Assembly (NCBI RefSeq): GCF_001411555.2
Contig: NC_049912.1
Location: 3,241,001 to 3,305,000 of the forward strand
Length of the DNA stretch: 64,000 nt
Direction: 5' to 3'
Source of the DNA: Juglans regia
Taxonomy: Eukaryota; Streptophyta; Magnoliopsida; Fagales; Juglandaceae
Shown: one piece after another, positions 34,497 to 45,027 of the stretch
How the letters are laid out: every line of letters begins with the position of its first letter
Position numbering within the stretch: position 1 is the first letter of the stretch
Program-made: the position numbers and the translations under genes
Notes under the pieces: generated by a model
Told to the model about the DNA's origin: nothing
The model's database searches: none
Seen by the model: the letters and a program-made list of their open reading frames with translations, nothing else

Positions 34497-34564
34497 ATTA
34501 TTGCACTCTCTCCCTCCTTTATATAAGATGGAAAAAAGGGATGATATGTAAGCATTAAAAAAAA

Positions 34565-34790
34565 AATCTATACAACCTCTTACTATTCACACAACTTCCA
34601 CACACCACACTTTTTTTAATTTTTATTATTTTTTTCTTTTATCAAATATTTAATATATGAATAATGAATAGAATAATTGAATTAGTTTCAAAAGAATAAA
34701 CTCAAAAAAAATTTTAAAAAAATATTAAAAAATTTTAAAAAATATGGTGTGTGGAAGTTTGAGAAGTTGTGTAGCATTGCTCAAGCATTA
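34565..34790. mobile_element. AT-rich MITE with inverted ACACAACTTCCACACACCA ends
   Basis: CACACAACTTCCACACACCA near 34597 on the left is answered on the right by TGGTGTGTGGAAGTTTGAGAA at about 34744, nearly its reverse complement. The interior matches 7034-7230. No coding content. Confidence 0.65.
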
Positions 34791-34834
34791 AAATAGGAAA
34801 AATAAATAAGTATATAATCTATTCTTTGTTTGAT

Positions 34835-34920
34835 AAGTCAGTCAGTTTTATTAAAAATTTAAAAGCACAAATGGGGCGCAACTCAAGTACGGAGGCTGTA
34901 TACATAAGAAAACATTAATG
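34835..34920 (-). mobile_element. LINE 3' tail, antisense
   Basis: On minus the sequence runs CCTCCGTACTTGAGTTGCGC, CCCATTTGTGC, TTAATAAAACTGACTG and ACTTATCAAACA, the standard plant LINE tail. A clear TSD was not found. Confidence 0.55.
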
Positions 34921-35169
34921 CATCTATAGGATAGCAAACATTAATGCACGATAAAAGATGAATATATTTATTAAGCAACAAATTTCAAATTTAGGATGTT
35001 TGTCACAGAATAGCATATAACATAACCTTAAAGAAAGGAAAAACTAAGTTGGTATTTCTGGTATATACATGAAAAATCTGCGAAAATTTGTCATGCAAAT
35101 CATCAAGGAAAACAGAATACAGGCCTAACCCAAGCACAATTCATTGAAACATAAAATATGTGATATCCT

Positions 35170-35560
35170 ATGTATCAAGGTCTTAAGGCCGCTGGTGGAT
35201 TGGTGCTACATGTGCAAAAAGGATAGCAAAACGGTGGATCATCTGTTTCTACACTGCAAGCTGGCCAGGACTTTATGAGACAGTTTTTTTTGCAGGAGTG
35301 AGATTAGTATGGGTCATGCCTAAAAGGTCGGTGGACTTCCAAGCAAGTTGGAGAGGCCTCCAAGGCAATCCACAAGGGGCAGCAATCTGGAAGTTGGCTC
35401 CTATATGCATGTGTTGGTGCATTTGGAGAGAGAGAGAGATGATAGAAGCTTTGAAGATCACAAGCAAGCAATGTTATCTATAATTTTCTTATTTCTTAGC
35501 AGGCCAAGTGTCCATAATTTTCTTATTTTGGTTGTAAATCCTAGTTAAATGTTACTCATG
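35170..35560 (+). pseudogene. LINE ORF2 C-terminal zf-RVT fragment
   Basis: Across frames the plus strand gives LRPLVDWCYMCKKDSKTVDH, LFLHCKLARTL, then RLVWVMPKRSVDFQASW, GAAIWKLAPICMCWCIWRER and DRSFED. This is the zinc-knuckle C-terminus of plant L1 ORF2, with C-x2-C...H-x4-C visible. Frameshifts show it is dead. Confidence 0.7.
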
Positions 35561-36102
35561 TATTCGTTCCATGTTCTGTTTTCTCTTCCATAGTTTTGCT
35601 TCCTCATCTTACTCTATAAAGATAGAAAATAAATTGAAATTCCACCTAAAAAGTAGGAGCAAGAGGATCGTATGTCTAAGAATCTCAAATCTGTTATAGC
35701 ATTCCTTTACATGCAATAAGGGCCATAGAGAAGCATCAATTTACAACTAACTAGACAACGCCAAAAGCGCAAGTTGAATCAACATGTACATGTATGTGTT
35801 CTCTATAAGCTTTTCCATGTTCGGCTGAAGTATGCAGCAATATCTATAATAATGCAATTCACCAAGATATTAACAATGTGTAGAGGCATAGCCATTTTCC
35901 CTACCAAATTACAAATGAAATCCTTTTTCTTTCTCACCACCTTCCTCTCCCCCCAGCCCGTCTCCCTTTTCTTTTTGAGTTCTATTTCTTTTACCATCAG
36001 ATCCAAATCCCTGGGGGGCCATTTTAACTCCAAGGACCCTTTTATACTATGTATCACACAAATTCAGTTCGAACAATATACACAAATTAAAGCAAGGACA
36101 TT
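35561..36102. other. Intergenic DNA, nothing recognised
   Basis: No gene or clear repeat beyond small open frames without domains. Confidence 0.4.
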
Positions 36103-36131
36103 CTTTTTTTTTTTTTTTTTAATGTGGATTG
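36103..36131 (-). mobile_element. 29-bp retro-insertion, mostly a T run, between 13-bp direct repeats
   Basis: AAGCAAGGACATT occurs at 36090-36102 and 36132-36144. Between them are C, a run of T, and AATGTGGATTG, i.e. on minus a 10-base head followed by poly-A. Confidence 0.55.
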
Positions 36132-37258
36132 AAGCAAGGACATTATTCATCAACATCTCTCGTTATAAATCATACAGTTGTGTAGTCAAAACCTTACCAT
36201 TCACTTAATCAGCAAAATAAGTAGCAGCCATTTCCAATCTATCTACATTAACCAAACTCAAAAGCAAGTTACATGAAAAATATACTTTTGGCTGTCTGAA
36301 CACGAAGTATGAGCAATCAGTTCAAAAATACTCAAAAGCATATAGCCATTGGTGTCAACGAAGATGCATGTTTTTTTATCAATGAAAGCAATTTGGCATA
36401 AAGGACAATCTTATGCCGCCATCAGAGAGGGTAAATCATAGAGTAAGTTATTTCACTGTTCCAGTAATGTAATAGTGAAATGGAACTCAAAACTCTGGCA
36501 GTTTCAAGTGGAATCATCCATTCCTCCAATCTTAAGCTCCTTAATCAATGTATTTGATAAACTAAAGAACATAATTATAACCCAAACTTAGAGAGCACTA
36601 CGAATGTTTTCAACGTGCCAAGTAAACCCGTGGAAAAAAATGGAGGGATCCTAACTCTATTTGATATGGATTTTCTTTCTTTACATGAAGTTTACGAATT
36701 CCTAACCAATAGTTCTTTATTCATCATATTCAATATTTTCTAGGCCAGCCCACCTAGCACACAGATTCAGAACGGTAAAATCATTACACTAAATGTGACT
36801 TTAATCTCATGGTTTTCAAGATAACAAATTGCATGTCTAAACTTGAGCCATAATAGAAAAGGACAAATAAAATGGAAACATTCAAAAATAGAAAGAGAGA
36901 AAAATGGAATCAACTCAAGCAAATTTGTGTAGAGCCAGGGACCCAGCTATTGAGTAATGAATTTCAATCACATTCACATCCATAACCAACAAACAGATAG
37001 CATACTACCGATGCAAAAAAAATAAGAGAGTGAAGGGATCTATCAACTATACCTTTCTATATTTTCAATAGAAATAATCCCAACGAACCGTACCTCAATA
37101 CAATATGCCACAATCCCAAACAACTATCAGCGTTAAGTAACGATGGAAGTGGAGAGCAGGTGAGAAAGAAAGAGGAGTTTGTAGACTAGATGAGGTAACG
37201 TTAAGAAGGGGCGACGAGAGAGGATCTGTCACACTTCATTGGGGTGAAAAAAAAGAGT
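36132..37258. other. Intergenic DNA, no supported gene
   Basis: Ordinary AT-rich sequence. 37120-37250 is less AT-rich and, on minus, could be a CT-rich 5' leader (CCTCTCTCGTCGCCCC), but no start or coding exon follows that I can support. Confidence 0.35.
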
Positions 37259-37510
37259 TATTCTGGGTATCAGCCCATAGCCGCAGCACACTCGTGCTGT
37301 GGTTTTTTTTTTTTTTTTACCCAATACACTTAGTGTGCAGCGATTGTTATGCACAATAGAGTGCTATTTATATTTTCTCGAAAAAAAATGGTAACCGGTA
37401 AAAGAGAAATACTGGGCATCAGCTTACAGCCGCAGCACACCTCATGTGATGTGTTTTTTTTTTTTTCAACACTTAATATATTGGTGTGCAGCTGATGCAA
37501 ATATTTTTCT
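37259..37510. repeat. Two neighbouring copies of a foldback-like element
   Basis: GGGTATCAGCCCATAGCCGCAGCACAC at about 37265 recurs as GGGCATCAGCTTACAGCCGCAGCACAC at about 37414, each followed by a T run and then by a TTGGTGTGCAGC-like inverted phrase. Each copy can fold on itself around the T run. Confidence 0.55.
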
Positions 37511-38334
37511 CCTATAAAATGGGGTTTGGTTAGGTTTCGTATCGATTTCATTTTTTTTTTCAAAATTGATGAAATTAATTTATATTTTATTTTTATTTTT
37601 TAATACTAGATCGATTCATATATATTTTAATTTTTTTATTTTGTATAAAATATTTTTATATGATTTTTTATATTATATATAATTTTTTATAAAAATTATA
37701 TATAAAATAATTTTATATTATATGATAAATTACTAATTAATATGATATTAAATTTTAAAATCATATATAAATAACTATATATTATCACTATACTATATTA
37801 TATTAATAGTTATACTAATACTATATCACTATATATTATAATATTATATTACTATAGTCTATAATATAATTATAATATACTATAATATATTATCACTATA
37901 TTATTATATACTTAATATACTATTTTATATATACCGAAAAAATCTAATCGAACTGGACTAGAACTAGTAAAATCGGAAGTATCGGTTTAGGAGTGTAACT
38001 GGTGCAGTATTGGTTCTTTAAATTTTAAAATCGGTATATACTGACTCGGTTCTAAAATATGTCTAAAATAAGACCAAACTAGACCAATTACATCCCTATA
38101 CTTTAGTATATTTAGGGGGATGGATCGAATTCTTTGTGAACTTTGGTTTGAGGGCAATAAAGATTTTGAGGGTTGGGCTTTGTGGCTTTTATGGGCTTGG
38201 ATTTGCTTATATCCCCACGCATCTTTAATTGCTATGAGTTTGGACCTAAAAGCCCATGGCCTCTTCTTGGCTTTCCGCAGGTCTTCATGGGAGTATATGT
38301 ACTTAGCTAGATAGTGTAATGAAGAGTGATGCTA
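37511..38334. other. Very AT-rich DNA, possibly the rest of a DNA transposon
   Basis: 37600-37930 is almost wholly A/T (TATTATA phrases). 37950-38100 contains AATCGGTATATACTGACTCGG and ends CAATTACATCCCTATA, reminiscent of subterminal repeats and a hAT-like end. No partner end was found and no gene is seen. Confidence 0.3.
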
Positions 38335-38490
38335 CTCATCATCTCAATTCTCATCATTCTCTCATCATCCATTATGTGACATTAGATGATTGGAGACTAA
38401 TTATTATATTTCATTTGTAAACCTATCATCCAATGTCACATCATGGAATGATGAGAGGATGATGAGAAAATGAATGATGAATAGATTTTT
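38335..38490. mobile_element. MITE, CATCATC family, long hairpin
   Basis: CATCCATTATGTGACATTAGATGAT on the left pairs with ATCATCCAATGTCACATCATGGAATG on the right. The outer arms CTACTCATCATCTC and GAATGATGAATAG also pair roughly. The copy at 33025-33175 is related. Confidence 0.65.
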
Positions 38491-39326
38491 TAGTGTAATG
38501 AATTATTCTGAAATGTTATAGACATTTTTGTCACTTACCACTTTCTCTCATTTTCCTAGAGGAGCTTCCCTCAAAAAGAGTAAATCATTATTATTTTTAT
38601 TAGAGAGTCAATAGAACAAATACAAGAAAATCTCAAAATTCTCCATCAACGTGTAATTGTTGGATGGAAGGATTTTGAAGAAAAAATTATTCATTTGGAG
38701 CAACACCTTTGTGCGATGCAGGAAGAGGAAAAATGAGCCAAGAAGAGTGATCCAATGAGATTCATGTTCCCTCTATTCTCAGAAATCTGAAATTATTTTC
38801 TCTACTTTCAAATCTCCCTTCTCCTTCAATGGCATAATTAACAAAAATTACGTTGTGGCCAGAAAATGAGGAGACCCAGCGCTCAGGATTGATCTTAGCA
38901 TCACATACTCTTGCGTGAGTGTGTGGCCATACAACCATGTTGAAATCAATACACCATCATATATGAATCTCACCAAAGTATCTGTTGCTACTGAGAAAAT
39001 CTCACCAATGGAAGGAATCCCAAACAAAGGGCCGCATTTGATATGACATCATCCATGGAAGTCCGTCCAAAATCTATGAGGTTTTTTTACTCCTCTGGTG
39101 GTTGATGCATACTTGGTAGGGCTCTTCGAAGACACTAACATGTACACCATACAAGACGAGTGAGGCCAGTACGTGTGGAAGAACTAGAATGAGTACTTGG
39201 GTGAAGGAAAGAACAATGTGATTTCTAGCCAAGGCATTCTGATTTGGGCCAGCGCAGGGAGCGTGGTTGGTTGACGCGATGTGGTTCTAAGATTTTTAGA
39301 GTTTCGGACTGAACCGAAAAATACCT
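38491..39326. other. Intergenic DNA with a histone-H3-like remnant
   Basis: 38600-38740 reads as a short charged open stretch (DFEEKIIHLEQHLCAMQEEE) ending in a stop. 38850-39250 has broken reading frames; only the H3-like segment at 39107-39163 is recognisable. Confidence 0.35.
39107..39163 (+). pseudogene. Short histone H3-like remnant
   Basis: One frame reads AYLVGLFEDTNMYTIQDE and stop. AYLVGLFEDTN is identical to the alpha-2 helix segment of histone H3, where the family continues L-C-A-I-H-A-K-R; here it diverges at once. Flanking frames do not continue into H3 on either side. Confidence 0.45.
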
Positions 39327-39990
39327 GGTCTAGTTGAACAGGCTTATGAAACGACACAATTTAGATTAAAAATTAATCTGAACAACATTATTTCAATATA
39401 AGGGTTTGTAAAAATTGTGGTGCCTCCCCTCTTCTCCCCTTCATTTCTTCCTCTGCCCAAAATTGAACCTAAGCACCAGCCCCTTTACCCCACACTACAA
39501 CATCCATTGTTGGTCTCAACCAGAAAACTATATGCCCACTTGTCTACGCCCCACACTATCATTTCTTGGTTTTTCATTCTAAGGTACCGACCAATTTTGA
39601 GCTAATATTTTTTATATTAGCATAATAATTTTTTCCTCTAGTTGAACAACGTTATTTCAACATAAGGGTTTGTAAGTCGGTCTAGTTTAACAGGCTTATG
39701 AAACAACGCAATTTTGATTAAAAATTAATCTAAACAACGTTATTTCAACATAAGGGTTTGTAAAAATTGTGGTGCCTCCCTTCTTCTCCTCTTCATTTCT
39801 TCCTCTACCCAAAATTGAACCCAAGCTCCAAGCCCCTCTACCCCACACTACCGCATTCATTGCTGGTCTCTACCAGAAAACTATATCCCCACTTGTCTAC
39901 CCCCCACACTGTCATTTCTTGGCTTTTTACTCTAAGGTACTGACCAATTTCGAGCTAATATTCTTTATATTAGCATAATCATTTTTTATT
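39327..39990. repeat. Tandem duplication, unit about 348 bp
   Basis: TTTGTAAAAATTGTGGTGCC occurs at about 39404 and 39756, and GAGCTAATATT(T/C)TTTATATT at about 39599 and 39952. The copies run 39327-39640 and 39676-39990 with roughly 90% identity by eye. Similar small open frames (MVPPLFSPSFLPLPKIEP and its near copy) occur in both but show no domain. Confidence 0.8.
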
Positions 39991-40559
39991 TTATTGTAAT
40001 TGATCAATTGATGTGTTTGAGATTCTGAATGGTGGCAGTAAGCCAGTAAGCTTATAATTTATGGTTGATGTGCTTGAGACTGAATGCACTTATTAGATTA
40101 TAAAGAGTTATTTATTTTAATTTCATTAATTTTATGTGTTAGTTAATTAATTGTCTATGAGATGAAATAGATTATAAGAAAAAAAGAAATGAAAACTTTT
40201 AGAAATAAGGTTATATACAATAAGGTAGTTGATTAGTTTTATTTGGTCAAATTATAGATGATTGATTAATTTTATGTGTTAGTTGAATGATTTTACTCGA
40301 TTAAATTATAGATGGTGAATTCAAAACTGTTGGTTCCAATTAATATGCTTAGAAAAGGAAGGGAAAAATCTGCTTAAAAAAATAAATTCTTAAAAAGAAA
40401 ATGCGATGCTTAAAAAAAAGTGATAAATCAGAATTTGTTTTAATGTAATATTTATTGTAATAATTGGATTTGAACATTGTCATTTTATATATGAATAGAC
40501 TTTAATTAATGCAATACAAGGGCAACACATTTCTCCACTCCCACTCAATGTAAATACTA
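39991..40559. other. AT-rich DNA before the hAT pseudogene
   Basis: Probably the left flank or 5' part of the old hAT element. I could not find its terminal inverted repeat. ATTTTATGTGTTAGTTAATT and ATTTTATGTGTTAGTTGAAT (about 40129 and 40269) form a local repeat. Confidence 0.35.
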
Positions 40560-41482
40560 AATTTATTTGTGGGTGAAGAACTAGTTCAATAGTTTGTGAT
40601 CACTTCAGAGTACAAAAAAGTGATCCAAGTAAACATAGGGCTGCATGTAATTATTTTGGTGCAAATTATCTATGTGATACGAAGGCGAATGGTGCAAAAT
40701 TCATGAAATATCATATTGAACATCAATATAAGTTTTATAGATATGATGCTACGGATAAGACCTAAACTACCTTAGGTTAGAAGGCCGAGTATGTAGAGAC
40801 TAATTGTAAGGGACTTGTTCCAATAGTCTTTAGCATTGAGGTTTATAGATAAGCCCTAACATAAATGATTATACTCAATGAGTTGTCATTAATGTTTGTT
40901 GAAGTTGAGGGTTTTAAAAGAATTATGATTGTTGTTCAATCTAAGTGGGTAAGAATCTCGTCTCATGTTATGGTTGCCAAAGATAGTTATACTGTGTATT
41001 TGTGGGAAAATAATAGGTTAAATAGTGCTCTTCAAGGACAACAGATTTTCCTTATCATGGATGCATAAACATCCATGCAAAACCTCAACTACATGTGTCT
41101 CACTACACATTCATTGATGATGATTGAAAACTATAGAAAATGATCATTCTTTTTGTTTAGTTGAAAATCACAAGGGTGATGCATTTGGTAGGGCAATAAA
41201 GATGTACTTAATTGATCATGCAAATTCGAATAACAAAGCAATTACCTTTTGGGAAAAGAAGACCAAGCATATAATGGAACATGAGTTTTTGCATTTGAGA
41301 TGTGTCCACCTCTTAAACTTGATTCTAAGTGAGGGGTTAAAAGAGTTTGATGAATCTATTGCCAAGGTGAAAGGTATTGTGAAATATGTTAAATCATCTC
41401 CACAAAGATAGAGTACATTTAAGTCATGTGTACAATTTGAAAATGTTACCTGTAAAAGCCATGTATGCCTAGATGTTCCAAT
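40560..41482 (+). pseudogene. hAT transposase pseudogene, N-terminal half (split by Copia)
   Basis: Broken plus-strand frames give a BED-type zinc finger (CMxLFWCKLSM / GANYLCDTKANGAKF region, 40650-40740) and then QSKWVRISSHVMVAKDSY and NRLNSALQGQQIFLIMD (40930-41065). Next come ENHKGDAFGRAIKMYLID and HEFLHLRCVHLLNLILSEGL, KGIVKYVKSSPQR and CKSHVCLDVP at 41475. This is the order of plant hAT transposases. Stops and frameshifts abound. The frame is cut at codon V-P and resumes with T-R-W-N at 54141, after the Copia element. Confidence 0.75.
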
Positions 41483-41695
41483 TGTCAAAATACTCAGCAA
41501 GAATTGTGAAAATCCAGTCTGCCCTTGTGCACAGCCTCATTCTGATTAAGTAGGCAATATGCCAGTCTTTACATGGTAAGAACTATACATGGTCACAACT
41601 CTTAACTATTAGCATCTATACATGGTAAGAATAATTATTAGCATCTATATATGGTAAGAATAAGTATATTTGAATATCTAATAGCTATGTTAACT
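41483..41695 (-). repeat. 3' LTR of the Copia element
   Basis: It starts TGTCAAAATACTCAGC on plus. TCTATACATGGTAAGAATAA-type phrases are repeated inside. About 30 bases shorter than the 5' LTR, through loss or gain of one ATGGTAAGAATAACTATT unit. Confidence 0.75.
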
Positions 41696-41795
41696 TCACC
41701 CCTCAAATTGATGCTAGTAAGTCAACCAACAACAATTTGCCAACAAGAAATTGATGTTGTTGTCGAGTCATGGCTTTGGTAAAGATATCAGCCAC

Positions 41796-43150
41796 CTGGA
41801 GATCAGAACAAATGTAAGGAAGAGATATCACCCGACTTTCTAACATATCACAAATAGAATGACAGTCAACCTCAATGTGCTTGGTGCGTTCATGAAAGAC
41901 GAGATTGGTTGCAATCTTAATAGCACTAGTATTATCAGCATGAAGAGGGATATAAGTAGTCTGTGGAAGCCCAAGCTCTTAAAGAAGACCGCGTAGCAAT
42001 ACAATTTGAGGACAAACAGTAGACATGACACGATACTCGGTCTCAGTGGAGGATTTAGAAACACGATCTTGTTTCTTACATCTTCAAGAAATTAAGGCAC
42101 CACCTAAAAACATACACCAACTCGTAGCAGATCGACGTATATCCGAACACCCAGCCCAATCAGCATCACTATAGGCAACAAGTTGAAGTGATAAGCCTAT
42201 AGGAAATAATAACCCACAAGTAGGCGACCCTTGAAGATAGCAGATGATGAGTTGAATTGCAGCAAGATGGAGATGTCGATAAGAAGAAATAAACTGACTG
42301 ACCTGATGAACGACATAGGAGATATCAGGTCGAGTAGTAGTTAAGTAGATAAGACTCTCAACCAGGCCTCGATAAAGACTAAGATTATCCAGAAGATCCC
42401 TTTCATCTTTCTTGTATTTGACATTTACCTCTATAAGAGTATCAACAGAAGAAGTGTCCTCCAAGCCAGCCAAGGTAATAAGATCTTGAATATGCTTATG
42501 CTGGTTCAATAAAATACCATTGGCCTGATGATGAACTTCCAATCCTAAGAAGTATGTGAGTTGACCAAGATCTTTCATATGAAAAGTTGCATGCAACAAC
42601 TGCTGAAGCTTAGTAATCAAATCACAGCCAGTGCCGGTAATGATAAGATCATCCACATAGACTAAGAGAATGACTATACCCGACGCTGACTTGTAGAAGA
42701 AGAGAGAAGAATCATAATGACTTTGTATAAAACTAAAGGTAAGAAGTGTACTGCAAAACTTCTCAAACCAAGCCTGGGGAGCCTGATTGAGCCCACACAG
42801 AGAACACCTTAATTTACAGATATTATGAGGAGAAGAAGTAGTTATACCAGAGAGAAGTTTCATGTAAATCTCTTCTTGGAGATCACCATGAAGAAAGACG
42901 TTATTCACATTCATCTGATGTAGTTGCCAAGACTATGAAGCGGCAATAACTAAGATGGTTCGAATCGTGGTCATTTTGGCCACAAGAACAAATGTCTTCT
43001 CATAATCAACCTCATATTCCTATTTGTTACAGAGAAAACTCATTTACTCCCAATAGATTTGACTGTAGGAGGATAAGGAACAATATCCCAAATGTGATTC
43101 TTCTCAAATGCTTGAAGTTCTATTTGCATTGCATTTTACCAACACTCATG
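41796..43150 (-). pseudogene. Copia reverse transcriptase and RNase H
   Basis: The longest open part is 42914-42084 and begins MNVNNVFLHGDLQEEIYMK. It contains LVYVDDLIITG (the YVDD catalytic motif), HMKDLGQLTYFLGLEV and TTTRPDISYVVHQVSQF, and ends SDADWAGCSDIRRSATSWC. Past a stop at 42084 the RNase H region continues in broken frames (STETEYRVMSTVCPQI, HADNTSAIKIATN, HERTKHIEVDCHSI). Upstream, 42915-43150 has frameshifted remains of the RT N-terminus. Confidence 0.8.
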
Positions 43151-43303
43151 TTCCATGGCCTGTTTGTAGCAAGAGAGAATGAAAATAGAGGATAAAGTAG
43201 CTACAAGAGAGATAGGATATGAGAAACCATACCGATCAGGAGGTCAAGATGGACGAGTAGACTGGCGAAGAGTGGTGGAAGCAAGTGCAAGATCAAGCGC
43301 ATG

Positions 43304-44484
43304 TCAAGATCGGATGGGGCACAGAAGAAGTGGAATCAGACTCATGTCGACTACATCTCTCATACACAAGACTAGGTTTGGACCTTTCCACAATTGTCGA
43401 AGAATAAAAAAAGTTAGGCAGAAGAGATAAAGATATAGATGACAACGCAACATGAGATGGAAAGAAATGTTAATTTTCAAATAAACCACATTCCTAGAAA
43501 CTCGTATATGATAAGCATGAGGATCATAACAAACATAACCCTTTTGAGATATAGCATAACCAAGAAAAGCACACGTAACAGATTGAATAGTAAATTTATG
43601 TCGTTCATGAGCAGGGAGATGCACAAAACCAACACAACAAAATGCCTGAAGATTAGAATATGAAGGAGAATGACAAAACAACTTAAAAAATGGAAAAACA
43701 TGATGTAACGTAGAAGAGGGTAAGCAATTGATCAAATAAACCGAAGTAGAAAGTGCTTCACACCAAAAACGAGAAGGAATAGATGAGTCAAGTAAAGGGG
43801 TTCTTACCACATCAAGAAGGTGATGATTTTACCTCTCAGCAACACCATTTTGTTGCGGTATCGAAAGACAAGAATGCTGAGAGATGATCCCCTTACTTTG
43901 AAGAAAGTTCTAAAACTAATTAGACATATATTCTCCACCAGAATCAGAGCGCGAGACATTGATACTGGTAGAGAATTGTGTCTCCAGAAGTGTAAGAAAG
44001 CGCTTAAATATGAAAAAAAAACTTCAGCATTAACCTGTAAGAACTAAACCCAAGTAAAGCGACTAAAGTCATCGATGAAAGTAACAAAGTACTTGTAATA
44101 CGCATAAGAAACAACATGTGCAATCCTCTAAACATCACTATTAATAATATCGAAACATTGTGAGGTACAAGATGCATGATGAGGAAAATTGAGAACTTTA
44201 CTTTTGCCAAGTTTACATGATGTACAATCAAGAAAAAGATCACGAAAAGAACATGCTTTATTTCCCAATAAATCATAATTAAACAAAGTATGAAATACAT
44301 CAGAGTTTGGGTGGCCTAGACGTCTATGCCACATCTTATTTCTAAAACCAACAACATTACATGCAAATGAAAGTAAAGAAAAACTAGGACTAATGATGGA
44401 AGGAGAAACGTGAAGAGGAAAGAGGCGTCCCACTTTAGGCCCATTCGCGATCATCTTCCTTGACACTGATCTTGCACAATACAA
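43304..44484 (-). pseudogene. Copia integrase with GAG-pre-integrase zinc region
   Basis: 44484-44128 gives MWHRRLGHPNSDVFHTLFN and CTSCKLGKSKVLNFPHH, the HHCC region before integrase. A frameshift follows; then HVVSYAYYKYFVTFIDDFSR is partly visible, and 43810-43304 gives RFWCEALSTSVYLINCLPSS and FGCVGFVHLP-like integrase C-terminal motifs. Multiple stops show loss of function. Confidence 0.7.
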
Positions 44485-44782
44485 CCAAAACGAGAGAAAT
44501 GAACATTATAATTATTACCAACCATTGACCAACAGAAAGAAGATTTGTGCAGAGTTCAGGAGACACAAAAGTATCATTTAAGGAAGAGGAAATATCACCA
44601 ACAACACTGATAGGCAGAGAACTACCATTAGCAGTGTTAATTTTTAGATTTCCATCATAATTTCTGAAATTAGAAAGAGGAACAACAGTATTGGTCATAT
44701 GGTTAAAGGCTTCGGCGTCAAAATACCATGACTTAGAAGAAAATTTATGACTATCTGAGAGCCTAAAAGCAGAAATGATCAT
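44435..44782 (-). pseudogene. Copia aspartic protease region, active site changed
   Basis: The frame reads SKSWYFDAEAFNHMTN, where Copia proteases have W-x-x-D-S-G-A-S-x-H-M-T. D-S-G-A is replaced by D-A-E-A. The later GSSLPISVVGDISSSLNDTF and LCTNLLSVGQ are the normal downstream motifs. It overlaps the start of the integrase region in another frame. Confidence 0.7.
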
Positions 44783-44889
44783 CTGTTATACTATTTCAGG
44801 AGTGAAGGTGTTTGGGTTTGCTATGGTTGTAGGAGTAGGAATAGGAACAACTGGCGAGGCAGCAGGCAATGCATCAGAACTAGAGACAC

Positions 44890-45027
44890 CAACGGAGGCA
44901 TGATAAGTAGTACCTTGCTTTCTTTCAGGTCGATTGGGACAAACAGAGATTATATGACCTTATTTCTTACAGTAGTTACTAAACTTCTTGGGACAATCCC
45001 GAGCAATATAACCAAATGTTTTACAAC
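44890..45027 (-). pseudogene. Copia gag zinc knuckle
   Basis: Minus translation gives CKTFGYIARDCPKKFSNYC and, past a stop, GHIISVCPNRPERKQG, a tandem CCHC knuckle. The first cysteine of the knuckle lies across the solo LTR, at 46412-46420. Confidence 0.6.
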
